A DNA stretch of 64,000 nucleotides. Origin: Methylosinus sp. PW1 (GTDB taxonomy: Bacteria; Pseudomonadota; Alphaproteobacteria; Rhizobiales; Beijerinckiaceae). Shown here in pieces: positions 16,705 to 26,943 of the stretch (the stretch's first letter is position 1; each line of letters starts with the position of its first letter). Below the pieces are notes generated by a model. The model made no database searches. It saw only the letters and a program-made list of their open reading frames with translations, and had not been told where the DNA came from. The DNA is taken from the NCBI RefSeq assembly GCF_000745215.1, contig NZ_JQNK01000009.1, positions 1,116,001 through 1,180,000 on the forward strand, written 5' to 3'. A program made the position numbers and the translations under genes.

Positions 16705-18939
16705 TTGAAGCGGTCGCGGCGACGCAGGCCCGCCTATTTTCTCGCGACGGCCACGGCAGCTCTCGCCCTGCTCGCCCTCGGCCGGCTGCAGCCGCCGGCG
16801 CTGGACGATCTGCGCAATTTCGTCTTCGACTCCTATCAGCGCCTCGCCCCGCGCCCCTATGATCCGGGCCTTCCCGTGCGCGTGATAGCGGTGGACGAGG
16901 ACAGCCTCGCCGCCTTCGGCCAATGGCCGTGGCCGCGCACGCGGCTCGCCGCTCTGCTCGACAAGCTCGTCGAGGCGGGCGCTGCGGCCGTCGCTTTCGA
17001 TATCGTCTTCGCCGAGGCGGATCAGACGAGCCTCGATCATTATGCGCAACGCCTGCCAGACGGTTCCGCCAAGACGCAGATCGCCGCCATCGCCGCCCAC
17101 GCCATTCCCAACGATCAAATCTTCGCGCAATCCATCGCCGCCGCGCCGACGGCGCTCGGCCTCACCCTCTCCGGCTCCGGGCAAAAGCGCGCGCCGCCGC
17201 AAAAGGCGGGCGTCGCCATGGCCGGCGACGATCCTTCCGCCTTCCTCGCCGCCTTCCCCGCCGCCGTCGCGCCCATCGCGGAGCTGGCGGAGGCGACGCG
17301 CGGCCTCGGCGCGACCAATTGGGCGCCCGATCGCGATGGCGTCGTGCGCCGCATTCCGCTGCTCGCCATAGGCCCCGGCGGCGGCGTCACGCCCTCGCTC
17401 GCGCTGGAAGCGCTGCGCGTCGCCCAGGGCGCCTCGACGATCATCGTCCGCTCCTCCAACGCCAGCGGCGAGACCGCCTTCGGACGCCAGACCGGCGTCA
17501 ATGCGGTCAAGGTCGGCGCCTTCGAGATCGCCGTCGGCGCCGCAGCGGACATTCGCCCGCGCTATGGCGCCGAGGCGCCGCAGCGTCTCGTCTCGGCGGC
17601 CGCCATTCTCGAGGATCGCGCCCCGCGCGACGAGATCGACGGGCGCATCATCGTCATCGGCACCACCGCCGTCGGCCTCGGCGATATTCGCGCGACGCCG
17701 CTGCAGCCGACGATTCCCGGCGTCGAAATTCATGCGCAGATTCTCGAATCGCTGCTCTCCGGCGCGCTGCTGTCGCGGCCCGATTGGGCCAATGGCCTCG
17801 AGCTCGTCGTCGCCGGCGCCGCTTTCATCCTCGTCGCTGCGCTGCTGCCGCTGGTCGCGCCTTTGATTTCGGCGCTCGCCGCGACCGGATTGATCGGCGC
17901 GCTCTTCGCTGCGTCTTTCCTCGCTTTCGATCGCTACGGCCTGCTCGTCGACGCCGCTTTCCCCAGCCTCTCGGTCGCGCTCGCCTATGGCGTCGGCGCT
18001 GTGGCGCTATGGCGCAAGGATCAAGCCGCGCGGCGCCATGTGCATATGGCCTTCGGCAAATTCATCGCGCCCGCCGTCGTCGAAGGCCTCGTCGAGCATC
18101 CCGAGCGGCTGGTGCTCGGCGGCGAAACGCGCGAGCTCACCGTGCTGTTCTCCGATCTGCGCGATTTCTCGACCATTTCCGAGGGGCTGAGCGCGCAAGA
18201 GCTCACCCATTTCATGAACGCCTATCTGACGCCGATGACCGACGCCATTCTCGATCGCGAGGGCACGGTCGACAAATATATCGGCGACGCCATCATGGCG
18301 TTCTGGAACGCGCCGCTCGATGTCGCCGATCATCCGCGCAAGGCCATTCGCGCCGCGCTCGACATGCGCGCGGCCATGGCGCGCTTCAACGACGAGCGCG
18401 CCGCCGAGGCCGAGCGCGAAGGACGCGACTATCGCAAGGCGGCGATGGGCATAGGGCTCAATCTGGGGCCTTGCAGCGTCGGCAATATGGGCTCGACGCG
18501 ACGCTTCGACTATTCGATCCTCGGCGATGTGGTGAATCTCACCTCGCGGCTCGAAGGACTGTGTAAATGGTTTCGCGTGGATATTCTCGTCTCCGGCGAT
18601 TTGCGCGACGCCGCCGCTGATTTCGCCTGGCTCGATCTCGGCGCGGCGCAAGTCGTCGGACGCTCGACGCCGACGCGCATCTACGCGCTCGCCGGCGACG
18701 AGAGCTTCGCGGCGAGCGAGTCCTTCATAGCATGGCGTGACGAACATGTGACGATGATGCGCTATCATGCCGAATGGGACTTCGCCCGCGCCCGCGTCGC
18801 AGCGGCGGATTTGAGGGCGTCGGTCGAGTCGCATTGGGGTGGTTGCTATATGGCTATGGAACAGCGATTTGCGGCTTTCGAGGCGGCTCCGCCGGCGAGG
18901 ACTGGAGGCGCGCCCTTTTGGAAGATGGATAGCAAATGA
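16705..18939 (+). CDS. CHASE2-domain class III adenylate/guanylate cyclase
   Basis: 744 residues. An N-terminal membrane anchor (about 10-27) is followed by an extracytoplasmic CHASE2 sensor domain (about 35-355, with VRVIAVDEDSLAAFGQWPWP), three hydrophobic helices (about 365-435) and a catalytic domain (about 475-640). The metal-site Asp in LFSDLRDFSTIS, the DKYIGDAIMAFWN segment and GDVVNLTSRLEG with the transition-state Asn and Arg are all present, so the enzyme should be active and make cAMP or cGMP. The start is TTG at 16705, supported by AAAGGAGG at 16692-16699; a nearby GTG is out of frame. The stop overlaps the HD-domain gene (ATGA). Confidence 0.92.
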   Translation: MKRSRRRRPAYFLATATAALALLALGRLQPPALDDLRNFVFDSYQRLAPRPYDPGLPVRVIAVDEDSLAAFGQWPWPRTRLAALLDKLVEAGAAAVAFDIVFAEADQTSLDHYAQRLPDGSAKTQIAAIAAHAIPNDQIFAQSIAAAPTALGLTLSGSGQKRAPPQKAGVAMAGDDPSAFLAAFPAAVAPIAELAEATRGLGATNWAPDRDGVVRRIPLLAIGPGGGVTPSLALEALRVAQGASTIIVRSSNASGETAFGRQTGVNAVKVGAFEIAVGAAADIRPRYGAEAPQRLVSAAAILEDRAPRDEIDGRIIVIGTTAVGLGDIRATPLQPTIPGVEIHAQILESLLSGALLSRPDWANGLELVVAGAAFILVAALLPLVAPLISALAATGLIGALFAASFLAFDRYGLLVDAAFPSLSVALAYGVGAVALWRKDQAARRHVHMAFGKFIAPAVVEGLVEHPERLVLGGETRELTVLFSDLRDFSTISEGLSAQELTHFMNAYLTPMTDAILDREGTVDKYIGDAIMAFWNAPLDVADHPRKAIRAALDMRAAMARFNDERAAEAEREGRDYRKAAMGIGLNLGPCSVGNMGSTRRFDYSILGDVVNLTSRLEGLCKWFRVDILVSGDLRDAAADFAWLDLGAAQVVGRSTPTRIYALAGDESFAASESFIAWRDEHVTMMRYHAEWDFARARVAAADLRASVESHWGGCYMAMEQRFAAFEAAPPARTGGAPFWKMDSK

Positions 18940-19628
18940 CGGGCGCGACAGTGGAAAATGCAGATGAAGCGCGCAGGCTGCGCTATTGGCGGCGAATCGC
19001 GGAAGCGCATGAGCCGGGCGCCTATGAGGCGCTCGACCAAGCCTATCGTCAGCCGCATCGCGCCTATCACAGCTGGGCGCATATAGACGAGCTGCTCACA
19101 GGGCTCGAGCGTTTCGATTCGCTCGCCGCGCGGCCCGATCTCATCGCCGCCGCCATCTTCTGGCACGACGCCGTGCATCTGGCGCGCGACCCGGATGGCA
19201 AGACGCGGCTGGACCGGCAGAATGTGCGCGACAGCGTCGCCGCCTTCCGTCGCCACACGGTTCTCGCGGGAAGCGAGGCGCAGGCCGTCGAAGATCTGGT
19301 GATGGCGACCTCCGATCACGCCGGCGCGCGCGCGACGACGGAGCATTACGCGGGCTTCTCCGGCGATCTCGATCTCTTCGTCGATCTCGATCTCAGCCCG
19401 CTCGCCGCGCCTTGGGAAATCTTCGCCGCCAACACGCAGAAGATTCGCTCGGAATCCGTCGGCGTCGAGGAGGCCGAATTCGCCGCCAATCAAGCGAAGA
19501 TGCTGGAAGGGCTGGCGCAGGGCGACAAGCCGGTGTTTCGCCGCGCGGAGACGCGCGCGGCATGGGACGCGACCGCGCGCGTCAATCTCGCGCGCTGCAT
19601 CGCCGGGCTGCGCGCCGCGGGACGCTGA
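18936..19628 (+). CDS. HD-superfamily metal-dependent phosphohydrolase-like protein
   Basis: 230 residues. Resembles the predicted HD-domain family of COG4339: HRAYHSWAHIDELL (His ligands near 45-49), AAIFWHDAVH (the HD pair near 75) and a late ATSDHAG His. These residues suit a divalent-metal phosphohydrolase, but no substrate is known for the family. It overlaps the cyclase gene by four bases, so the two proteins are co-translated; breakdown of a nucleotide signal is a natural but untested idea. A bidirectional terminator follows. Confidence 0.8.
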   Translation: MTGATVENADEARRLRYWRRIAEAHEPGAYEALDQAYRQPHRAYHSWAHIDELLTGLERFDSLAARPDLIAAAIFWHDAVHLARDPDGKTRLDRQNVRDSVAAFRRHTVLAGSEAQAVEDLVMATSDHAGARATTEHYAGFSGDLDLFVDLDLSPLAAPWEIFAANTQKIRSESVGVEEAEFAANQAKMLEGLAQGDKPVFRRAETRAAWDATARVNLARCIAGLRAAGR

Positions 19629-19652
19629 CGCAAGAGCCCCATCGAGAGGCGC

Positions 19653-19686
19653 AAAAAAGAAAGCCCGGCTCGCGCCGGGCTTTTTT
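19653..19686. terminator. Bidirectional intrinsic terminator
   Basis: 8-bp perfect stem (AGCCCGGC 19662-19669, GCCGGGCT 19674-19681) with a TCGC loop, T-tract 19681-19686 on the plus strand and an A-run at 19653-19658 giving a T-tract on the minus strand. It serves the HD gene (+) and ftsH (-), which converge here. Confidence 0.93.
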
Positions 19687-19704
19687 GCTTTCGAGGAAGT
19701 CCGA

Positions 19705-21630
<1,926 letters not shown>

Positions 21631-21913
21631 CGACGACCTCCGACGGACCGTCAGCCGGCCGCGGGAGACACATTTCCCGCGTCGACGGCGCGTGTCGCTT
21701 TTATGACCTTACGACAGCATTCCCAAGTCGCCAAATTAAATGCAGTCATGCGCCATGGCGAGAAAACATGAGCGTTGCCCGATGGCCCGGTCTCGCCTTC
21801 GCCGCAGCCGCTCCGCCCGCTCCCGAGACAAAAAGTCGCAGCGCCGCTCCGTCGCAGGCGCCTTTTCCCGAGCCTGCGCTCAGACAGATATGATTTGAAA
21901 AGGAGAGCGGCGG

Positions 21914-23584
21914 ATGGAGGAGGCGAGCGTCGGCTCTGCGACACTCGGCTTTCGCGCGCGCGGGATGCATTGCCACGGCTGCGAGCGGGCCATCGAGCGC
22001 GCCGTCGGCGAGCTTCCCGGCGTCGCGAGCGCGAAGGCCGATTATCCGACCGAGCGCGTGAGCGTGGTCTATGACCCCGCCGCCGTCACGCCGAAGGCGA
22101 TCCGCGCGGCGGTCGAGCGCCAGGGCTATCGCGCCGTCCCCACGGAGAAGCCCGGCGGCGGCGGCCTCGGCAAGATTCTCGGCGTGCTGCTCGGCCTCGC
22201 CGGCGTCGCTCTGCTGATCTTCATCGACACGCATTGGATCGGCGAGGCCGGCGCGCCGGACATTGGCCGCCATATGAGCCTCGAGCTGATTTTCCTGCTC
22301 GGCCTGCTCACCGGCTTTCATTGCATCGGAATGTGCGGCGGCTTGGTGCTGAGCTATACGGCCGACGACGCGCGGCTGGGGCGTCCGTCCTATCGCTCGC
22401 ATCTGCTCTATGGCGCGGGCAAGACGATCTCCTACACGGCGATCGGCGCCTTGTTCGGCCTCGTCGGCGCCTTCATCGCCTTCACGCCCATGCTGCGCGG
22501 CGTCGCCGGCGTCGCGGCCGGCGCTTTTCTGATCGTCTTCGGCCTCAACATGCTCGGCCTGTTCACGCCGCTGCGGCGCTTTCGCTTCGCGCTCCCCGCG
22601 CCCTTGCAGCGCTCTGTCGATCGGCGCGCGGCGGGCTCGCATCGGCCTTTCGTCATCGGCCTCTTCAACGGGCTGATGATCGCCTGCGGGCCGCTGCAGG
22701 CGATGTATGTGATGGCGGCGGGAACCGGCAGCGCGCTCGAGGGCGCGAAAATGCTGCTCGCCTTCGGGCTCGGCACGCTGCCCGTCATGCTGAGCTTCGG
22801 CGCGCTGTCGACTCTCATCTCCGCCTCGCTGACGCATCGCCTGCTGATGGCCTCCGGCGCGATCGTGGTCGCGCTCGGCGCGGTGATGATCAATCGCGGC
22901 GTGATCCTCACCGGCTGGGGCTATGATCTGCAATCCATGATCGGAACATTGCGCGGCGCGGCCGAGCGCTCGATTCTTTCGCCTGCGCCTGCGCCTGCGC
23001 CTGCGCCCTCCCCCGCGCCGACAGCCGCGCCCGCTGTGGGGCCGCAGGCTTTGGCGCCGCAGCCGCGCGGCGCATATCAGACAATCGAGATGGATGTCGT
23101 GGCCACGGGCTTCTCGCCCAATCGCTTCTCGCTCATCGCGGGCGTCCCCGTGCATTGGGTGATCGACGGAAAAGAGATCACTAGCTGCAACAAGCGCATC
23201 GTCGTTCCGAGCCTCGATCTCCAATTCGACGTGAAGCCCGGCGTGCAGACGATCGAGTTCACGCCGCGCGCGGCCGGCGTCATTCATTGGAGTTGCTGGA
23301 TGGGCATGCTGCGCGGCGAATTCGACGTGCGGGACGCGCCCGCTCCGGCCGTCGCCGCGACGACGACGCCGCCGCAAACGCCGGCGGGCGAAAGGCCGAG
23401 CGCGCGCTCCATCGCGCATGACGACCTCTATCGCATCGCCGCGGGCGACACGCTGCACGACATCGCCGTGAAGCTCTATGGCGACGGCGCGCGCTGGAAG
23501 GAGATTCTCGCCGCCAATCCGGGGCTCGATCCGCGGCGGCTGAAGCCGGGCGAGACGATAAGGGCGCCGCGCGACGAGCGCTGA
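21914..23584 (+). CDS. HMA - SafE/DsbD-like membrane - cupredoxin - LysM fusion protein
   Basis: 556 residues with four parts. (1) HMA metal-binding domain, about 8-75, with GMHCHGC (C20, C23). (2) Sulfite exporter TauE/SafE- or DsbD-like membrane domain, about 87-335, with LLTGFHCIGMCGGLVLSYT and IACGPLQAMYV, where a Cys in each half resembles DsbD-type helices. (3) Ala-Pro linker, about 356-382, then a cupredoxin domain, about 387-469, with Cys in ITSCNKRIVVPS and the site HWSCWMGM. (4) LysM-like C-terminus, about 503-552 (GDTLHDIAVKLYGDGARWKE). Copper handling at the inner membrane is likely from the HMA and cupredoxin parts; peptidoglycan anchoring is inferred from LysM. GGAGAG ribosome-binding site. 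Divergent from ftsH. Confidence 0.85.
   Translation: MEEASVGSATLGFRARGMHCHGCERAIERAVGELPGVASAKADYPTERVSVVYDPAAVTPKAIRAAVERQGYRAVPTEKPGGGGLGKILGVLLGLAGVALLIFIDTHWIGEAGAPDIGRHMSLELIFLLGLLTGFHCIGMCGGLVLSYTADDARLGRPSYRSHLLYGAGKTISYTAIGALFGLVGAFIAFTPMLRGVAGVAAGAFLIVFGLNMLGLFTPLRRFRFALPAPLQRSVDRRAAGSHRPFVIGLFNGLMIACGPLQAMYVMAAGTGSALEGAKMLLAFGLGTLPVMLSFGALSTLISASLTHRLLMASGAIVVALGAVMINRGVILTGWGYDLQSMIGTLRGAAERSILSPAPAPAPAPSPAPTAAPAVGPQALAPQPRGAYQTIEMDVVATGFSPNRFSLIAGVPVHWVIDGKEITSCNKRIVVPSLDLQFDVKPGVQTIEFTPRAAGVIHWSCWMGMLRGEFDVRDAPAPAVAATTTPPQTPAGERPSARSIAHDDLYRIAAGDTLHDIAVKLYGDGARWKEILAANPGLDPRRLKPGETIRAPRDER
22981..23006 (+). repeat. Tandem hexamer GCCTGC within the fusion gene
   Basis: About 4.3 copies of GCCTGC encode an Ala-Pro repeat in the linker between the membrane and cupredoxin domains. 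Such a run can change length by slippage without breaking the frame. Confidence 0.85.
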
Positions 23585-23595
23585 CCGCTGGCCGC

Positions 23596-23889
23596 TCACG
23601 CCAAATATTTGGGCAGCTCGCGCTCGAATTCGGGAAAATACAGCGAAATCACGCTCACATCGAATTGTCCGAGAATCTGCTCCTTGGGCTCGCGCTCGAG
23701 CAGGAATCGGAAGGCCGCGTCGAGACATTGCTCGGCGCTGGAGACGCCGCCGCCCAATCGTTCGGCGAGCACGCGCGACATGGTCACGCGATGGCGCGAC
23801 TTGCTCGCGGCGTCACGCACGACGACATCGAAGGTGAGGGTATTGGGAGCGCCATTGTCGCGGCGCGCAATATCGATCGCGATGGTCAT
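23596..23889 (-). CDS. Hypothetical conserved-looking protein, 97 aa
   Basis: 97 residues without a recognised domain. The N-terminus has a beta-rich TIAIDIARRD...TLTFDVVVRD pattern, and the middle contains a helical AEQCLDAAFRFLLEREPKEQILGQFDVSVI segment ending YFPEFERELPKYLA. Its ATG overlaps the gpx stop (ATGA at 23886-23889), so it is co-translated with the first glutathione peroxidase. Function unknown; the tight coupling suggests a link to that enzyme or its regulation. Confidence 0.78.
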   Translation of the reverse strand: MTIAIDIARRDNGAPNTLTFDVVVRDAASKSRHRVTMSRVLAERLGGGVSSAEQCLDAAFRFLLEREPKEQILGQFDVSVISLYFPEFERELPKYLA

Positions 23890-24392
23890 GCAGCCTCCGC
23901 CAGAAGCGTCTCTATATCCGCCGCGATCGCCTGCGGCCGATCGGTCGGCGCATAGCGCTTCACGACGCGGCCCTTTCGATCGACGAGAAATTTGGTGAAA
24001 TTCCATTTGATCGCCTGCGTGCCGAAAACTCCGGGCGCCTGCGCCTTCAAGAAACGATAGAGCGGATGCGCATTTTCGCCATTCACGTCGATCTTGGCGA
24101 AGAGCGGAAAGGTGACGTCATAGCTCGCCGAGCAAAAGGCGCCGATGGCGGCCTCATCGCCGGGCTCCTGATGGCCGAACTGGTTGCAGGGAAAGCCGAG
24201 CACGGCGAAGCCGCGGTCGCGATAGGCGCGCCACAGCGCCTCGAGCCCCCGATATTGCGGGGTGAAGCCGCATTTGCTCGCGACATTGACGATCAGCAGC
24301 GCCTGGCCGGCCCAATCGGCGAGGCTCACGCTTTCGCCGTTCAGGCGACGCGCTTCGAAATCATGGACGCGATTCTCGCGGATAGGGCTCAT
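23886..24392 (-). CDS. Glutathione peroxidase family protein (copy 1)
   Basis: 168 residues. Reduces peroxides with glutathione or thioredoxin. The peroxidatic Cys lies in NVASKCGFTPQYRGLE, the Gln in GFPCNQFGHQEPG, and Trp-Asn in KWNFTKFLVDRKG, completing the catalytic set; the Cys of FPCNQF may act as a resolving residue. The start at 24392 is the family's usual position; an upstream frame is Arg-rich and non-homologous. 171 bases separate it from the second copy, same strand. Its stop overlaps the 97-residue gene. Confidence 0.92.
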   Translation of the reverse strand: MSPIRENRVHDFEARRLNGESVSLADWAGQALLIVNVASKCGFTPQYRGLEALWRAYRDRGFAVLGFPCNQFGHQEPGDEAAIGAFCSASYDVTFPLFAKIDVNGENAHPLYRFLKAQAPGVFGTQAIKWNFTKFLVDRKGRVVKRYAPTDRPQAIAADIETLLAEAA

Positions 24393-24563
24393 GGCCGAGG
24401 CGACCTCTCGACATATTCGCCTCGATCGCGGCGCGCGAGGGGCTCCCCGAAACCGCCGCTGAACGGCGGATCGGCGGAGCCACTCGGCCAATATGGCGCA
24501 GACTCGCGCTTTCGTCACCGCGCCCGCCGGCATCTAGAGCCGATAGCGGGCGCTTTCCGCCTC

Positions 24564-25046
24564 TCAGGCCTCGGCGAGCAAAGCGTGAATGTCGGGCTCC
24601 ATCTGGCGCGGCGTGTTGGTGGCCTGGAAGCGCTTCACCACATTGCCCTTGCGGTCGATGAGGAATTTGGTGAAGTTCCACTTCACGTCTTCCGCCGGAC
24701 CCGGGTCCTTCTCCTTCAGCAGCTTGTAGAGCGGGTGCTGATTTTCGCCATTCACCTCGATCTTGCTGAACAGCGGGAAGGTCACGATGAAGCGGGTGGA
24801 GCAGAAGGTCTTGATCTCCTCGTCCGTCCCCGGCTCCTGATTGCTGAACTGGTTGCAAGGGAAGCCCAAAATGATGAACCCCTTGTCGCGGTTCTCGTTC
24901 CAGATCGCCTCGAGGCCATTGTATTGCAGCGTGAAGCCGCATCGGCTCGCAACATTGACGATCAGGATCACCTTGCCGGCGTAGTCGCCGATCTTGACGG
25001 TCTCGCCGTCGATCGTGCGCGCTTCGATATCATAGAGCTCGGACAT
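24564..25046 (-). CDS. Glutathione peroxidase family protein (copy 2)
   Basis: 160 residues, clearly paralogous to the gene just downstream. Catalytic Cys in NVASRCGFTLQYNGLE, Gln in GFPCNQFSNQEPG and Trp in KWNFTKFLIDRKGNVVKRF. Start at 25046 (MSELYDIEA). The two copies differ at many positions outside the active site, so the duplication is old or one was acquired. They may divide work by substrate or growth condition. Confidence 0.93.
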   Translation of the reverse strand: MSELYDIEARTIDGETVKIGDYAGKVILIVNVASRCGFTLQYNGLEAIWNENRDKGFIILGFPCNQFSNQEPGTDEEIKTFCSTRFIVTFPLFSKIEVNGENQHPLYKLLKEKDPGPAEDVKWNFTKFLIDRKGNVVKRFQATNTPRQMEPDIHALLAEA

Positions 25047-25173
25047 GACTGAGAAGGTCTCCGTTCTGCGCGCCGGCGCCCGAGAGCGCACGGCGCATTC
25101 TGGCCGCAGAATGGCCGCGCGCGCTTTTTTGGGCAAGCCGGGAAACGCCTAAATTCGCGGCGCCTTCGCCTCT

Positions 25174-26658
25174 TCAGGCGGCGTCGACATTCTCGTCCAT
25201 CTCCTCGCCGAGCCCGTACTCCTTCATTTTGCGGTAGAGCGTCGAGCGGCCTATGCCCAGACGACGCGCAATCTCCGACATCTGCCCGCGATAATGGACG
25301 AGGGCGAATTTGATGACCTCGGCCTCCAGCTCCTCGAGACGGCGCATGTCGCCATGCGGACCGAGCAGCGCCATCACATTGGGATCGCGAATCTCGACGC
25401 GGACGATCTCCCGCTCCGGCGTGGGGCCGGCCGAGACGGGCGCGGGCGCCGGCGGCACGCGGGCGGAAAAGCCCTCCACATGGGCGGCGATCTGCGGGAA
25501 CTCGTTGACCGTCAGCTCGTCGCCGTCGGCCAGCACCACGGCGCGGAATACGGCGTTCTCGAGCTGGCGGACATTGCCCGGCCAGTCGTAGCTCGCCAGC
25601 AGCGTCGTCGCCTCATGCGATATGCCGCGCAGGCGCTTGTTCTCTTCCGCCGCGAAGCGGATGGCGAAGCGGCGCGCCAGATCGCCGATATCGTCGCGGC
25701 GCGCGCGCAGCGGCGGAATGGTGATGGGGAAGACGTTGAGCCGGTAGAACAGATCCTCGCGGAACTGGCCGCGCTTCACCTGCTCGATCAGATTTTGATT
25801 CGTCGCCGAGATGAGGCGAATGTCGACCCGCACCGGACGCTTGGCGCCGACGGGATCGATCTCCCCCTCCTGCAGGGCGCGCAGCAGCTTCACCTGCGTC
25901 TCCAGCGGCAATTCGCCGATCTCGTCGAGGAAGAGCGTGCCGCCATTGGCCTCTAGGAATTTGCCCGCATGCTTCTCGGTCGCACCGGTGAAGGCTCCCT
26001 TCTCATGGCCGAAGAGAATGGATTCGACGAGATTGGCCGGCAGCGCCCCGCAATTGACCGTGACGAAGGCCTTGCCGCGGCGATCCGAGCCGCCCTGAAT
26101 GGCGCGCGCGACGATCTCCTTGCCGACGCCCGACTCGCCCTCGATGAGCACGGGAATGTTGGAATGGGCGGCGCGCTCGCCGAGGCGAATGACGCGCGCC
26201 ATCTCCTCGCTGCGCGAGACCAGATCGCGGAAGGTCAGCGCGCCGTCCCTGCGGCGATTGACGCGGCGCAATTCGCCCGCCAGCGCGTCGGCCGACAGCG
26301 CATTCTTGATGGAGACCTGCAGACGCTCGGCGCCGACCGGCTTCACGACGAAATCATGCGCGCCGGCGCGCATGGCCGAGATCACCGTCTCTATGGAGCC
26401 ATTCGCCGTCTGCACGATGACGGGCACGTCGATCTTGAGGTCGCGAAGGCGCGTCAGCACGCCCATGCCGTCGAGATCGGGCATGACGAGATCGAGAATC
26501 AGCAGGTCGACCGGCGTCGCGCCATTCTGCGTCAGCCGCGCCAGCGCCTGCTCGCCGCCCTCGACAGTCTCCACCTCATAGCCGAAGCGCCGCGCCGAAG
26601 CCTCGAGCAAGCGGCGCTGGACCGGATCGTCGTCGGCGATCAGAATCGTAGAAGTCAT
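25174..26658 (-). CDS. Sigma-54-dependent response regulator (NtrC family)
   Basis: 494 residues. Receiver domain (1-120) with acidic pocket ADDD and phospho-acceptor Asp56 in LLILDLVMPD; AAA+ domain (about 145-380) with Walker A GESGVGKE, the sigma-54 contact loop GAFTGA and Walker B LFLDEIGEL; C-terminal Fis-type HTH with SEIARRLGIGRSTLYRKMKE (about 460-480). It activates transcription from -24/-12 promoters when phosphorylated. No partner histidine kinase is next to it; the target cannot be told from context. The open frame ends 128 bases from the copy 2 gpx start. Confidence 0.93.
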   Translation of the reverse strand: MTSTILIADDDPVQRRLLEASARRFGYEVETVEGGEQALARLTQNGATPVDLLILDLVMPDLDGMGVLTRLRDLKIDVPVIVQTANGSIETVISAMRAGAHDFVVKPVGAERLQVSIKNALSADALAGELRRVNRRRDGALTFRDLVSRSEEMARVIRLGERAAHSNIPVLIEGESGVGKEIVARAIQGGSDRRGKAFVTVNCGALPANLVESILFGHEKGAFTGATEKHAGKFLEANGGTLFLDEIGELPLETQVKLLRALQEGEIDPVGAKRPVRVDIRLISATNQNLIEQVKRGQFREDLFYRLNVFPITIPPLRARRDDIGDLARRFAIRFAAEENKRLRGISHEATTLLASYDWPGNVRQLENAVFRAVVLADGDELTVNEFPQIAAHVEGFSARVPPAPAPVSAGPTPEREIVRVEIRDPNVMALLGPHGDMRRLEELEAEVIKFALVHYRGQMSEIARRLGIGRSTLYRKMKEYGLGEEMDENVDAA

Positions 26659-26943
26659 TGATCCTCTTGAAATCTCTTAGGCCTGCGCGGCGTGGGCTCG
26701 GGCGGATCGCGAGGATCCGCAGCGTGCTGTAGAGGACGTGGACGACGCCACCTTCCGGCCATGCTCGGAGATCAGGGTAAAGGCGTCCTTAACGTGAGCC
26801 TCGCCGTCGGGACGAATCCAAAGGCCGGGGACGAGAAAAGCGCCTGCGCGGCCTGCGGCTCGGCGGCCTGCGACTTGCATTTTTTCTGTCCCGTGCCCGA
26901 TATTCGGCGAAGCGCCCTTCATCCTCAACTCCCGGTTCGAACC

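Noticed and set aside
22981..23006. CRISPR-like short repeats
   Set aside because: Perfect hexamers without spacers, in frame as Ala-Pro codons inside a gene; no repeat-spacer array was found anywhere in the window.
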